A DNA stretch of 64,000 bases from Bosea vaviloviae (lineage in GTDB: Bacteria; Pseudomonadota; Alphaproteobacteria; Rhizobiales; Beijerinckiaceae). The stretch spans positions 5,757,001-5,821,000 of the forward strand of contig NZ_CP017147.1 of NCBI RefSeq assembly GCF_001741865.1, written 5' to 3'. Shown one piece after another: positions 17,209-25,716 of this stretch. The notes under the pieces were generated by a model. That model made no database searches. It worked only from the letters and a program-made list of their open reading frames with translations, and was not told where the DNA came from. Made by a program: the position numbers and the translations under genes. Numbering within the stretch: position 1 is the stretch's first letter; each line of letters opens with the position of its first letter.

Positions 17209-18060
17209 ATGAACTATCGTCACGGCTTCCACGCCGGAAATTTCGCCGACGTCCTGAAACATGTGATGCTGACCCGCATCCTGGCGCATCTGAACGCCAA
17301 GGACACGCCCTATCGCGTCGTCGACACCCATGCCGGCGCCGGCCGCTACGATCTCGGCTCGGACGAGGCATTGCGCACCCATGAATGGAAGGACGGCGTC
17401 GCCAGGATCGACCGGTCGCCGCTGTCGCCCGCCGTCGAAGCGCTGCTGAAGCCCTGGCGCGATGCGCTTGCCGGCGCGCGCGCGCTTTATGGCGCGGACG
17501 CCTATCCCGGTTCGCCCTGGCTTTGCCGCCACGCCATGCGCGCCGACGATCGGCTGATCGCAGCCGAGCTGCACGAGCACACGCATAAGAAGCTTGCCGC
17601 CGTGCTCGGGCGCGATTCGCGCTGCAAGGCGCTGGCGATCGACGGCTGGAACGTCCTGCGCGCCAATGTACCGCCGAAGGAAAGGCGCGGCCTCGTGCTG
17701 ATCGACCCACCCTTCGAGGAGAAGGACGAATTCGCGACGCTGGAGGCCGAATTCATCGCCGCTCACCGCAAATGGCCCAATGGGGTCTATGCGCTCTGGT
17801 ATCCGGTCAAGGACCGCGTCGCCGTCGCCAATCTCACCAGCGCCATCCTGGCTGCGGGGATCGGGCGGCTGCTGCGCCTCGAGATCGATGTCGATCGCCC
17901 CGAAGCCGCCGGGGGCCTGAGCGCGACGGGCCTGCTCATCGTCAATCCGCCCTGGAAGCTGGCGGAGGAGGCCGCGATTTTGCTGCCTGCCCTGACCGAA
18001 CGTCTCGCGCAGGGGCCGAGCCCGCGCTACCTTTGCGAGCCGATCCGCCCGGACGGCTGA
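17209..18060 (+). CDS. rlmJ: 23S rRNA (adenine(2030)-N6)-methyltransferase
   Basis: A 283-aa enzyme that methylates A2030 of 23S rRNA. The N-terminus MNYRHGFHAGNFADVLKHVM is the family signature, followed by VVDTHAGAGRYDL as the SAM-binding motif. LIDPPFEEKDE is the DPPF catalytic motif, and GVYALWYPVKDR follows. Length and order match the family. It lies 31 bases after the RNase T2 gene. Confidence 0.95.
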   Translation: MNYRHGFHAGNFADVLKHVMLTRILAHLNAKDTPYRVVDTHAGAGRYDLGSDEALRTHEWKDGVARIDRSPLSPAVEALLKPWRDALAGARALYGADAYPGSPWLCRHAMRADDRLIAAELHEHTHKKLAAVLGRDSRCKALAIDGWNVLRANVPPKERRGLVLIDPPFEEKDEFATLEAEFIAAHRKWPNGVYALWYPVKDRVAVANLTSAILAAGIGRLLRLEIDVDRPEAAGGLSATGLLIVNPPWKLAEEAAILLPALTERLAQGPSPRYLCEPIRPDG

Positions 18061-18104
18061 CCATTGCCTTCGCCTGCCTTTCTCCCACGACCAGGATACG
18101 ACCG

Positions 18105-18710
18105 ATGCTGACCTTGCGCTCCTCGCCCGCCTCACCCTTCGGCCGCAAGGTCAAGATCGCCGCGCTCGAACTCGGCCTGATGGACACAATCGAGATCATC
18201 GCCGCCGACACCAACGACCCGGCCGACCCGCTGCGCCAGCAGAACCCGCTCGGCAAGATTCCGACGCTGGTGCTGGAGGATGGCACCACGCTGTTCGATT
18301 CGCGCGTCATCGTCGACTATCTCGACCATCTCGCCGGCGGCGGCAAAATCATCCCGGCTGGTGAGGCGCGATTCCCGCAACTGCGCCTGCAGGCGCTGGC
18401 CGACGGCATCTGTGACGCTGCGCTGCTGCAGGTCTATGAGACCCGCTTCCGTCCCGAGGAAGGCCGCAATGCGGCCTGGGTCGCCAATCAGGCGGGCAAG
18501 GTCTCGCGGGCGCTCATCGCCTTGGAGGTCGCGCCTCCCGCCTATCCCGACCGGCCGCGCATCGGCGAGATCGCGCTCGCCTGCGCGCTCGGCTATCTCG
18601 ATCTGCGCTTCGCCGGGTCCTGGCGCCCGGACTACCCGACGCTCGTCACCTGGCTCGACGCCTTCGCGGCAAAGGTGCCGGCCTTCGAGGCAACTCGTTT
18701 CAAGGGCTGA
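18105..18710 (+). CDS. glutathione S-transferase family protein
   Basis: A 201-aa GST. The thioredoxin-like N-domain shows SSPASPFGRKVKIAALELGL, NPLGKIPTLVLEDGTTLFDS with the cis-proline, and the all-helical C-domain follows from about residue 85. The catalytic residue is likely Ser in SPASPFGRK. It conjugates glutathione to an unknown substrate or serves stress defence. It is 45 bases downstream of rlmJ and is followed by a strong hairpin at 18755-18788. Confidence 0.88.
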   Translation: MLTLRSSPASPFGRKVKIAALELGLMDTIEIIAADTNDPADPLRQQNPLGKIPTLVLEDGTTLFDSRVIVDYLDHLAGGGKIIPAGEARFPQLRLQALADGICDAALLQVYETRFRPEEGRNAAWVANQAGKVSRALIALEVAPPAYPDRPRIGEIALACALGYLDLRFAGSWRPDYPTLVTWLDAFAAKVPAFEATRFKG

Positions 18711-18754
18711 ACAACCGCAACTCGGGGCCGCGAACGCGGCCTGTCTTCTGCTGG

Positions 18755-18788
18755 AAACGCGCCGTCATCCGGGATGATGGCGCGTTTT
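18755..18788 (+). terminator. rho-independent terminator after the GST gene
   Basis: AAACGCGCC at 18755-18763 pairs with GGCGCGTTT at 18779-18787, with a further complementary core (TCATCC/GGATGA) inside, and the stem runs directly into TTTTCC on the plus strand. Confidence 0.75.
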
Positions 18789-18861
18789 CCGTCTTAAACC
18801 CTCGTATTCCGATGCTGCCTGTCGGAATGACGCAAGCCCGAACATGACAGCGCTCCAGACA

Positions 18862-18893
18862 ACAAAAAACCCGGTGGCCGAAGCCACCGGGTT
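18862..18893 (-). terminator. rho-independent terminator of the porin gene
   Basis: On the minus strand AACCCGGTGGC (18893-18883), a TTCG tetraloop and GCCACCGGGTT (18878-18868) form an 11-bp perfect stem followed by a T run (18867 downward). It lies 27 bases past the stop codon of the porin-like gene. Confidence 0.9.
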
Positions 18894-18919
18894 CATCAAG
18901 CCCCGTGAGGGGATTGAGA

Positions 18920-19594
18920 CTAGAACTTGTAGTTCAGGCCGGCGCGGACGACCGAGAAGTCGTTGCCGATCTTCGTGCCGACGCCAGCGGCGCTGAAGTA
19001 GCGCTTCTCGCCGAGGTCCGTGTAGAGATACTCGAGCTTGGCGGTCAGGTTGTTGGTGAAGGCGTATTCCAGACCAGCACCGACGGTGTAGCCGAAATGC
19101 GTGTTGTCGTCGGAGGTGGAGATGCCGAGACCGCTGACCGTGACCTTGTTCTGGCCATAGGCGAAACCGCCGGTGATGTACGGCAGGAAGCGGTCATAGG
19201 CGACGCCGAAGCGGGCGCGGACCGTGCCGAAGTACTCGAGCTCGCCCTTGTTGGTGCCGCCGATCAGGTTAGCGCGGCTGGACTTCATGTCCGAGTACTG
19301 CAGGTCGGTCTCGAGACCGGCAACGAACTGACCGAACTGGTAGTTGTAGCCGACCTGAGCACCACCGATGAAGCCATCGGGATCGCCGATCGTGTTGGTG
19401 ACGGCGCCCTTGACGTCATAGTTGCCGAAGCCGTAGCCGGCGTTCACACCGACGTAGAAGCCGGTCCAGGTGAAGATCGGGGCATAGACCGGAGCGACGA
19501 CCGGGCCCTTGCGGGACGGCAGGTCAGCGGCGGAGGCGGCGCCGGCGGCGACGAGGCCCAGAGCCGCGACGCTCGAAAGCAGATATTTCTTCAT
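18920..19594 (-). CDS. outer-membrane beta-barrel protein, Omp25/31-like
   Basis: A 224-aa outer-membrane protein with a signal peptide (MKKYLLSSVAALGLVAAGAA, cut after AASA). The mature start DLPSRKG and then FTWTGFYVGVNAGYGFGNYD are typical of abundant Hyphomicrobiales barrel proteins, and the chain ends VRAGLNYKF with the terminal phenylalanine needed for barrel assembly. Eight alternating strands can be traced. A strong AAGGAG ribosome binding site, a clear promoter and a strong terminator all point to a highly expressed single-gene unit. Function is structural or porin-like; the exact role is unknown. Confidence 0.92.
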   Translation of the reverse strand: MKKYLLSSVAALGLVAAGAASAADLPSRKGPVVAPVYAPIFTWTGFYVGVNAGYGFGNYDVKGAVTNTIGDPDGFIGGAQVGYNYQFGQFVAGLETDLQYSDMKSSRANLIGGTNKGELEYFGTVRARFGVAYDRFLPYITGGFAYGQNKVTVSGLGISTSDDNTHFGYTVGAGLEYAFTNNLTAKLEYLYTDLGEKRYFSAAGVGTKIGNDFSVVRAGLNYKF

Positions 19595-19656
19595 GGTATA
19601 CTCCTTAGTCGTCGCTAGTGCCGGCTTGAGGCGCGGCGGGTGAATTCGATGAACCC

Positions 19657-19685
19657 TATATAAGACGATGCCGCGCCTTTGTCTG
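19657..19685 (-). promoter_or_regulatory. promoter of the porin gene, within a 374-base gene-free stretch
   Basis: On the minus strand CAGACA (19685-19680) and TATATA (19662-19657) are spaced by exactly 17 bases and lead into a leader of roughly 55 bases before the porin ATG. The rest of the gene-free interval 19595-19968 is unusually AT-rich for this genome around 19750-19830 (for example TTAATCACTGTTAAGG) and could hold upstream control sites for the porin or the glycosyltransferase. No further feature is recognised there. Confidence 0.65.
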
Positions 19686-19968
19686 TTGCGTTAGAAGCAC
19701 ATCAGGCTTGCAGAGCGCGGCAGAAATGCGGCACGAATGGGGATGACTACGGCAAAAGCATTAATCCAGATTAATCACTGTTAAGGCACGCTGAATAGTA
19801 AATTGAATACTAATACAGTTTTGAAACGCCCCGCCCTCCCAAACGCATAACGCAGGTCTTGTCGTAAGGTTCCACTGCTTCCGGCGCAGGGCTCTCACCT
19901 CCCCGCTTGCCGTATCGGCGACGCGTGCTTAAGCCGGAAACGACCAATCACAGAATGAGATACCGCGG

Positions 19969-20766
19969 GTGCCGCCTCTTTCGATTTTCATCATCACGCG
20001 CGACGAGGCCGATCGCATCGCACGGACAATTGAGGCGGTCTGCGCGCTGAGCGATGACATCCTCGTGGTCGATTCCGGCTCGACGGACGGGACCCAGGCC
20101 ATTGCTGAGAGCCTTGGCGCGCGGGTCGTCTTCAATCCCTGGCCGGGTTACGGCCCGCAGAAGCGCTTCGCCGAGGATCTCTGCCGCCATGATTGGCTGC
20201 TCAATCTCGATGCCGACGAAGTCGTGCCGGCCGATCTCGCGACCGAGATCGCCGAGCTCTTCAGCCAGGGCCGGCCGGCCGCCGACGCCTATAAGCTGCG
20301 CATCGCGGAGATCTTCCCCGGCGAGCCCGCGCCACATCGCTTCGCTTACGCGCTCGCGCCGGTGCGGCTCTACCGCAAGGCGAAAGGCCGCTATTCGCCC
20401 TCCCCGGTCCATGACCGCGTCGATCTTGCGCCGGATGCCCGCGTCGCGCGGCTGAAAGGCACGGTGCATCACTATTCCGTCCGGTCGCTCGGCGAGCAGA
20501 TGGACAAGCTCAATGGCTATAGCGACGCGCAGGCCGACGATCTCGACCGGCGCAACGCGACCTTGTCCGTCTTCCGGCTCGTCGCCGAATTCCCCGCCAA
20601 CTTCATCAAGGCCTATATCGGCCGTCGCCATGCGCTGCGCGGCGTCTACGGCTTCATGACGGCGATGAACTACGCGTTCTATCGCTATCTCCGCGTCGCC
20701 AAGCATTGGGAGCGGCGGCTGCAACGTCGCGCCTCGGCGAAACCTGCGGATGGCCGCGATGGCTGA
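19969..20766 (+). CDS. glycosyltransferase family 2, LPS core type (WaaE/KdtX-like)
   Basis: A 265-aa GT2 enzyme starting at GTG 19969. FIITRDEADRIARTIEAV and ILVVDSGSTDGTQAIAES form the nucleotide-sugar binding fold, and WLLNLDADEVVPADL carries the DxD metal-binding acid pair. KRFAEDLCRHDWLLNLDADE is characteristic of WaaE/KdtX-like transferases that add a sugar to the inner LPS core at the cytoplasmic face of the membrane. The acceptor is inferred only. The start is GTG because no in-frame ATG precedes the conserved strand. The SDR gene overlaps its 3' end. Confidence 0.85.
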   Translation: MPPLSIFIITRDEADRIARTIEAVCALSDDILVVDSGSTDGTQAIAESLGARVVFNPWPGYGPQKRFAEDLCRHDWLLNLDADEVVPADLATEIAELFSQGRPAADAYKLRIAEIFPGEPAPHRFAYALAPVRLYRKAKGRYSPSPVHDRVDLAPDARVARLKGTVHHYSVRSLGEQMDKLNGYSDAQADDLDRRNATLSVFRLVAEFPANFIKAYIGRRHALRGVYGFMTAMNYAFYRYLRVAKHWERRLQRRASAKPADGRDG

Positions 20767-21505
20767 GGTCGCACTGGTCACCGGGGGCGCGAAGCGGATC
20801 GGCCGCGCCATCGTCGAGCGCTTGGCGGAGGCTGGCTATGTCGTCGCGATCCATTGCAGCAGCGCACGCGAGGAGGCGGACGCGCTTGCCGCCAGCTTGG
20901 TGGCGCAAGGTGTCCAGGCCTGCGTGATTCCCGCCGATCTCGCCGATCCCGTCGCCGTCGAAGCGATCCTGCCGGCGGTAGAGGCGGTGCTCGGCCCGGT
21001 CACCCTGCTCGTCAACAACGCGTCGAGCTTCCTGCTCGACGATGTCCGCACGATCGACGTGCCGACTTGGAACCGGCAGTTCTCGATCAATCTGCGCGCG
21101 CCTTCGGTGCTCGCCGGCGCAATGGCCAACCGCCTGCCCGCCGGGACCGATGGCGCGATCATCAACATCATCGACCAGCGTGTCTGGAAACTGACGCCGC
21201 AATATTACTCCTACACCCTGAGCAAAGCCGCCCTGCTGACGGCGACGCAGACCATGGCGCAGGCGCTGGCGCCGCATATCCGCGTCAACGCCGTCGGCCC
21301 CGGTCCGACTCTGCCCAACTCGCATGATGGCGCCGCGCTGATGGAGGCGGAGATCGCCGGAACCCTGCTCAGGCACAAGGTCGACGCGACAGAGATCGCC
21401 GAGGCCGTGCTCTACCTCGCCCGGGCGCGCTCGGTGACCGGACAGATGATCGCGGTCGACGCCGGCCAGCACCTTGGCTGGCGCACGCCCGATATCGTCG
21501 GCTGA
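20750..21505 (+). CDS. short-chain dehydrogenase/reductase, FolM/pteridine-reductase-like
   Basis: A 251-aa SDR overlapping the glycosyltransferase gene by 17 bases. VTGGAKRIGRAIVERLAEAG carries the TGGxKRIG variant, and VAIHCSSAREEADALAASL has the NADPH-type arginine region. LLVNNASSF is the NNAS variant of NNAG, and YSYTLSKAAL contains the YxxxK catalytic pair. NNAS with the RIG motif is typical of pteridine reductases (FolM/PTR1) that make tetrahydromonapterin or tetrahydrofolate, so that role is plausible but unproven. An in-frame ATG at 20759 is an alternative start. Confidence 0.82.
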   Translation: MAAMAEVALVTGGAKRIGRAIVERLAEAGYVVAIHCSSAREEADALAASLVAQGVQACVIPADLADPVAVEAILPAVEAVLGPVTLLVNNASSFLLDDVRTIDVPTWNRQFSINLRAPSVLAGAMANRLPAGTDGAIINIIDQRVWKLTPQYYSYTLSKAALLTATQTMAQALAPHIRVNAVGPGPTLPNSHDGAALMEAEIAGTLLRHKVDATEIAEAVLYLARARSVTGQMIAVDAGQHLGWRTPDIVG

Positions 21506-21543
21506 TCAGGAATCGATGCCAGGCCTCGGTCTGGCGTCAGGCT

Positions 21544-21577
21544 TGCGCGTCCGTCAGATCTGCGCGTCCGTCAGATC
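21544..21577. repeat. 17-bp tandem duplication over a stop codon
   Basis: TGCGCGTCCGTCAGATC occurs at 21544-21560 and, without gap, at 21561-21577. The second copy contains the stop codon of the isomerase-like gene, so the duplication repeats the gene end and leaves a second in-frame-looking stop downstream. Confidence 0.9.
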
Positions 21578-22200
21578 TGCGTGTCGTCGCGATAGGCCGC
21601 GCGCCGGCTGGTCAAGGCATCGTCCAGCAATTCGAGCCGGTCCTGCCCCCAAAACACCTCGCCATCCAGCACATAGCTCGGCGCGCCGAACACGCCGGCC
21701 GTGATGGCGCTGTTGATCGTCGCTGCATAGAGCTGAAGCACGGCCTCGCTGTCGGCGGTCTCAAGCAGGACAGCACCGTTGAAGCCCGCAGCATCGGCGA
21801 TATCGGCGATCAGATCGCGCCGCGACAGATCCTCGTCCCGCGCCCAGACGCCGGCGAGCACCTCTCCCACGAAAGCGGAAGGATCGCCCCCTGCCTCCCG
21901 AATCGCGATCACGACCCGGTCCGCCAGCGAGACGTCGAATGGGAAATGCTGCGGGTAGAGCACCAGCGGCAGGCCGCGCTTCTCGCGCCAGCGCTGGAGC
22001 TCGAGGATGCGATAGCGCTGGCGCACCGGATGACGCTTCGGCAAAGGCAGGCCGCCGGTCTCGTCGAAGACCATGCGCAGCGGCGTCGGCCTGTACACGA
22101 CCGCGCAGCCATGCTGCCGCGCCATCGCGACGAAAGCGGAATGACCGAGATAGGTCCAGGGCGAGAGCAGCGTGAAATAATAGTCGATGGAGCGGGGCAT
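21571..22200 (-). CDS. 2-hydroxychromene-2-carboxylate isomerase-like DsbA-family protein
   Basis: A 209-aa thioredoxin-fold enzyme of the kappa-GST/HCCA isomerase group. IDYYFTLLSPWTYLGHSAFV places the active-site serine (Ser13) where DsbA has CxxC, and FGAPSYVLDGEVFWGQDRLE is the conserved GxPxxxxxxxxFWGQDRL block near the C-terminus. Such enzymes use glutathione to isomerise aromatic catabolites, but no aromatic-degradation genes are nearby, so the substrate is open. The start at 22200 follows the usual MPRxIDYYF layout. Confidence 0.87.
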   Translation of the reverse strand: MPRSIDYYFTLLSPWTYLGHSAFVAMARQHGCAVVYRPTPLRMVFDETGGLPLPKRHPVRQRYRILELQRWREKRGLPLVLYPQHFPFDVSLADRVVIAIREAGGDPSAFVGEVLAGVWARDEDLSRRDLIADIADAAGFNGAVLLETADSEAVLQLYAATINSAITAGVFGAPSYVLDGEVFWGQDRLELLDDALTSRRAAYRDDTQI

Positions 22201-22371
22201 GCTTGTTTCAACTCGTTGGAGGCAACCGAAGCTACGATCCTTCGGCACGACGAAACAAGGGCGCCGCCGTTTTAGAGACGCGCCCTTGTTTCATTGTTGC
22301 CCGATAAAATCAGACCCAGATCTTTCCAGCGACAGCCGATCAGACCGGCCGCCGCAGGCCCAAGCTTAATC

Positions 22372-22656
22372 TCAGGCCGCCTTGTTCTTCACCGCGCCGA
22401 TAATGGCGGTCAGGATGGCGCCACCGGCGCCGCCGGCGATCAGGTTGGTGGCGATGCTGCCCACGCTGAAGCCGCCGCCTTGCGCTGCCGTGGCGAGGGC
22501 TGGCAGGACGAGCGGGATGAGCTGACCGAGAACACCGCCGCCGACAAGGCCGGAGATGGTGTTGCCCAATGTGCCGAGATCGAAGGTCGGAGTGGCCTTG
22601 CCCGCCGCGTTTCCGCCGATGGCGCCGGCGACGAGGTTCATCAAGATCTGTTCCAT
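22372..22656 (-). CDS. small glycine/alanine-rich hydrophobic protein
   Basis: A 94-aa protein of low complexity: MEQILMNLVAGAIGGNAAGK, a central GLVGGGVLGQLIPLVLPALA segment and a C-terminal GGAGGAILTAIIGAVKNKAA. Two or three stretches are hydrophobic enough to enter a membrane. GGGGGG just before the ATG is a plausible ribosome binding site and supports translation. Similar small conserved proteins exist in related bacteria, to my recollection without known function. The gene stands alone on the minus strand. Confidence 0.65.
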   Translation of the reverse strand: MEQILMNLVAGAIGGNAAGKATPTFDLGTLGNTISGLVGGGVLGQLIPLVLPALATAAQGGGFSVGSIATNLIAGGAGGAILTAIIGAVKNKAA

Positions 22657-22758
22657 ATTCCCCCCAAGAGCCACCCCATGTGGCGCGGGAACGATGACTC
22701 CGTCCGCGAGGCTATGCAACTCCCGATCGAAACACGAGAAAACGCTCGCCTTTACCGC

Positions 22759-23523
22759 TCAACCCAGCGTGATCGCCGAAATCAACCGGCCATAATCCGC
22801 CTCCGAGCGGTGAGTCGTGCGGCGATAGCTGAAGAAGCGCTGCTCATCGCCGTAGGTGCAAAGCCCCAGATCAACGAATCGGCCGATGCCGGCCTCCTGC
22901 GCCCGAAGCCCGATGAAGGCGGGCAGATCGAACATGGCATGGGCTGGCCGCTCGGAAGCCGCGAAGAAGCGCGCATAGGTCGGATTCGCGGCCTTGAAGC
23001 GCTCGACGAATTCGGGGCCGACCTCATAGGCCTTGGCGCTGATCGTCGGGCCAAGCACGGCCAGGATGCGTTCGCGCCTTGCCCCGAGCTTTTCCATCGC
23101 CGTCACCGTCGCGGCGACGACGCCGGTGAAGGCGCCCTTCCAGCCGGAATGGGCCGCGCCGATGACACCAGCCTCGCTGTCGGCGAAGAGGATCGGCCCG
23201 CAATCGGCGCTCGACACTCCGAGTGCAACGCCATGGGCCGTGCTCACCATCGCATCCGCCTTGGGCCTTTCGCCCGGCCAGGGACCGGTCACGACCTCCA
23301 CATCGGCCGAATGCACCTGGTAAAGGCTGATCAGATGATCGGGCGCGACCTTGAGATGGGCCGCCATGCGCGCCCGGTTCTCGACGATGGCCGTGGGCTC
23401 GTCGGATGAGCCCATGCCGCCATTGAGCGACGCGAAGATCCCGGTCGAAACGCCGCCCTCGCGGGTGAAGAAGGCGTGGCGGATGCCGGTTTCATTGGCG
23501 AGATCGGGGGAGGTGATGAACAT
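22759..23523 (-). CDS. pgeF: peptidoglycan editing factor / YfiH-family purine nucleoside phosphorylase-like
   Basis: A 254-aa laccase-domain (DUF152) protein. The three metal or active-site residues are present: His71 in LYQVHSADV, Cys108 in SSADCGPIL and His125 in GAAHSGWKG. FFTREGGVSTGIFASLN is the usual N-terminal block. Family members remove wrongly inserted L-serine from peptidoglycan precursors and also show purine nucleoside phosphorylase/adenosine deaminase activity. The gene follows the MidA-like and lgt genes, a common order, but a 125-bp repeat at 23546-23670 separates it from them. Confidence 0.93.
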   Translation of the reverse strand: MFITSPDLANETGIRHAFFTREGGVSTGIFASLNGGMGSSDEPTAIVENRARMAAHLKVAPDHLISLYQVHSADVEVVTGPWPGERPKADAMVSTAHGVALGVSSADCGPILFADSEAGVIGAAHSGWKGAFTGVVAATVTAMEKLGARRERILAVLGPTISAKAYEVGPEFVERFKAANPTYARFFAASERPAHAMFDLPAFIGLRAQEAGIGRFVDLGLCTYGDEQRFFSYRRTTHRSEADYGRLISAITLG

Positions 23524-23545
23524 CGCTTGTCCGGTTTCATCTGGT

Positions 23546-23670
23546 AGAGCCGGATGATGTCAGATGGAATCGCACAGTGATCCCAGCTGAAATCTGAATC
23601 CGTCTCTCATCTAAGAGTGAGAGCAGGATCAATGCGAAAAACCGGTTCCCACCTTTTCGCATCCTGCTCT
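23546..23670. repeat. 125-bp dispersed repeat, copy 1
   Basis: This 125-base unit recurs at 49818-49942 in the same orientation, without gaps and with 10 mismatches (about 92% identity). It holds two hairpins: one near the start (AGATGGAATC... region) and one near the end where GATCAATGCGAAAAACC leads toward TTTTCGCAT. It sits between the MidA-like gene and pgeF, interrupting what is usually a tight operon. Confidence 0.9.
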
Positions 23671-23683
23671 GGTGCAGCGGGCT

Positions 23684-24775
23684 TCAGACCTGCTCTGGCA
23701 GCCGATGAAGGTCAAATCCGGGCAGCGGCGGCAGGTTCCGATGCGATAGCGCCAAAACCTTGAACAATTCGCCCATGCCGCTCGCGCCCTGTTCGGTCAG
23801 GCGGTCGAAGGCGGTAGAGATCGCAGCGCCCTGGTCGCGACTGGCCTTGTGCGACAGCGCCTGCGCACGCGCCGCCAGGCCCAGCGCCAGCAGGAAATCT
23901 CGCTGGGTCGCAGGACCATGCGCCGCCGCACCGGACGACAGGCCGGCCTGCGCCACACGCGCGAAATCGACATGAACGGTGAGATCGGCCTCGCCCGGCT
24001 CGCTGAGCGGCAACGTGAAGGCGTGGCGCTTCATCGCCTGGAGCGTGTCGCCAAAGCCGGACCGGGCTGAGCCATAATCGATCAGCAGCGCCACTCCGCC
24101 GGCCTCGGCAAAGTGACGGGCGAGGGTCACGACGATGTCGAGCGCGATCAGCGGCTGTTCGAGAAGCGCCCCCTGTGGTGCAGCCAGCGACAGCCCGGCA
24201 TCGATTGCGGCCAGGCCAAAGCTCAGCTCACCCGCGGCATCGAGCCCGACCAAGCGCTCGCGCCAGCCCTGCAGCGTCATCACGAACTGGTCGAGCGGCA
24301 GCGCGTCGAGGAATTCATTGGCGAGGACGAGCACAGGACCGTCCAGCGCAGTCGCGATGCCGTCATGCCAGACCGGCGCGGCCAATCCTGCCAGTGTCCG
24401 CGCCTGCACCGCGCGCAGCGCCGGGCTGGTCTCGACGAGATGGACAGAAACAGCCTCGCGGAAGCCGGGAACGATTTTCGTCGCACGCAGGACATCGGCC
24501 ATCAGCGTGCCGCGCCCCGGCCCGAGCTCGATCAATCGCAGCGAGGCCGGCGCACCCATCGCCTGCCAGGCATGCGCGGCCCAGAGCCCGATCAATTCGC
24601 CGAACATCTGGCTGATCTCGGGCGCAGTGGTAAAATCCCCCTGCGCGCCGAAGGGATCGCGCTTCATATAGTAGCCATGACGCGGATGGCCGAGGCAGAG
24701 CGCCATGTAGCGCGAGACGCTGATCGGCCCCTCCTCACGGATCAGGCCGGCAAGCTCGGCCTTGAGCGCACTCAC
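23684..24775 (-). CDS. SAM-dependent methyltransferase, MidA/NDUFAF7 family
   Basis: A 363-aa enzyme starting with GTG at 24775, whose GTGA overlaps the lgt stop codon. EEGPISVSRYMALCLGHPRH and GYYMKRDPFGAQGDFTTAPE are the family N-terminal blocks, and LIELGPGRGTLMADVLRAT is the SAM motif I. LANEFLDALPLDQFV is also diagnostic. The mitochondrial homologue NDUFAF7 dimethylates an arginine of complex I; whether the bacterial protein does the same is not established. Co-translation with lgt is near certain from the four-base overlap. Confidence 0.9.
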   Translation of the reverse strand: MSALKAELAGLIREEGPISVSRYMALCLGHPRHGYYMKRDPFGAQGDFTTAPEISQMFGELIGLWAAHAWQAMGAPASLRLIELGPGRGTLMADVLRATKIVPGFREAVSVHLVETSPALRAVQARTLAGLAAPVWHDGIATALDGPVLVLANEFLDALPLDQFVMTLQGWRERLVGLDAAGELSFGLAAIDAGLSLAAPQGALLEQPLIALDIVVTLARHFAEAGGVALLIDYGSARSGFGDTLQAMKRHAFTLPLSEPGEADLTVHVDFARVAQAGLSSGAAAHGPATQRDFLLALGLAARAQALSHKASRDQGAAISTAFDRLTEQGASGMGELFKVLALSHRNLPPLPGFDLHRLPEQV

Positions 24776-25635
24776 GCGCTGGAGCCGGATTCGGACATCT
24801 GCTGGGGGCGCCTTGCCCGCAGCACCAGCACGAGCCCGGCGAGGAAGAGCGGCAGCGAAAGCAGCATGCCCATGGTGACGCCGCCACTCAGCGCGTCGAC
24901 ATTGCCGCCGAACAGGAAGCCGAGCTGCGGATCGGGCTCGCGGAAGAACTCGCAGACGATGCGCGCAACGGCATAGCCCATGCCGAAGATGCCCGCGACC
25001 AGCCCCGGCCGCTTGAGGCCGCCAAGGCGCACGACGAGCGCGAGCAGGGCAAACAATAGCAGCCCCTCGCCAAAAGCCTCGTAGAGCTGGCTCGGATGAC
25101 GCGGCAACGGCCCGGCATCGGGGAAAACCATGCCCCAGGGCAGCCCGGGCGCCGGCCGACCCCAGAGTTCGGGTTTGATGAAATTGGCGATGCGGCCGAG
25201 GAACAAACCGATCGGCGCGACGGCGGCGGCAAGATCGAACATCGCCAGCACCGGATAGCCGCGCCGTTTCGCGAACAACCACAGGCCGGTCGCCGCCCCG
25301 AGCAGCCCGCCATGGAAGGACATGCCGCCCTGCCAGATCGCGATGATGTCCTGCGGGCGAGCGAGGTAGCGCTGCAGATCGTAGAACAGCACGAAGGCGA
25401 GCCGCCCGCCGAGCACGACGCCCAGCGCCACGAACAATATCATGTCGTCAAGCTCTTCCGGCTTCGGCCGCGACCGCCCGGCCCAGAGTGGATCGGTCGA
25501 GACCAGCCGGCGCGAATACCACCAGCCGCCGAGCAGGCCCGCGACATAGGCAAGCCCGTACCATTTCACCGAAAGCGGGCCGATCGACAGCGCAACCGGG
25601 TCGATCACCGGGAAGGGAATGGCGAATACGGGCAT
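24772..25635 (-). CDS. lgt: phosphatidylglycerol:prolipoprotein diacylglyceryl transferase
   Basis: A 287-aa inner-membrane enzyme that adds diacylglycerol to the lipobox cysteine of lipoprotein precursors. About seven helices are visible; SIGPLSVKWYGLAYVAGLLG, MSFHGGLLGAATGLWLF and the signature region GRIANFIKPELWGRP are family hallmarks, with HPSQLYEAFGEG following. ATG 25635 is chosen over the TTG two codons earlier. The last four bases overlap the next gene. A lipoprotein substrate is encoded in this window at 51503-52063. Confidence 0.95.
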   Translation of the reverse strand: MPVFAIPFPVIDPVALSIGPLSVKWYGLAYVAGLLGGWWYSRRLVSTDPLWAGRSRPKPEELDDMILFVALGVVLGGRLAFVLFYDLQRYLARPQDIIAIWQGGMSFHGGLLGAATGLWLFAKRRGYPVLAMFDLAAAVAPIGLFLGRIANFIKPELWGRPAPGLPWGMVFPDAGPLPRHPSQLYEAFGEGLLLFALLALVVRLGGLKRPGLVAGIFGMGYAVARIVCEFFREPDPQLGFLFGGNVDALSGGVTMGMLLSLPLFLAGLVLVLRARRPQQMSESGSSA

Positions 25636-25716
25636 GGGCAAAGGGTCCGGTGGACGGGCGCAAGGTGATGACCGCCGGAAGCACCCCGGGTCAAGGCCCG
25701 TTTCGCCGTTCTCCGA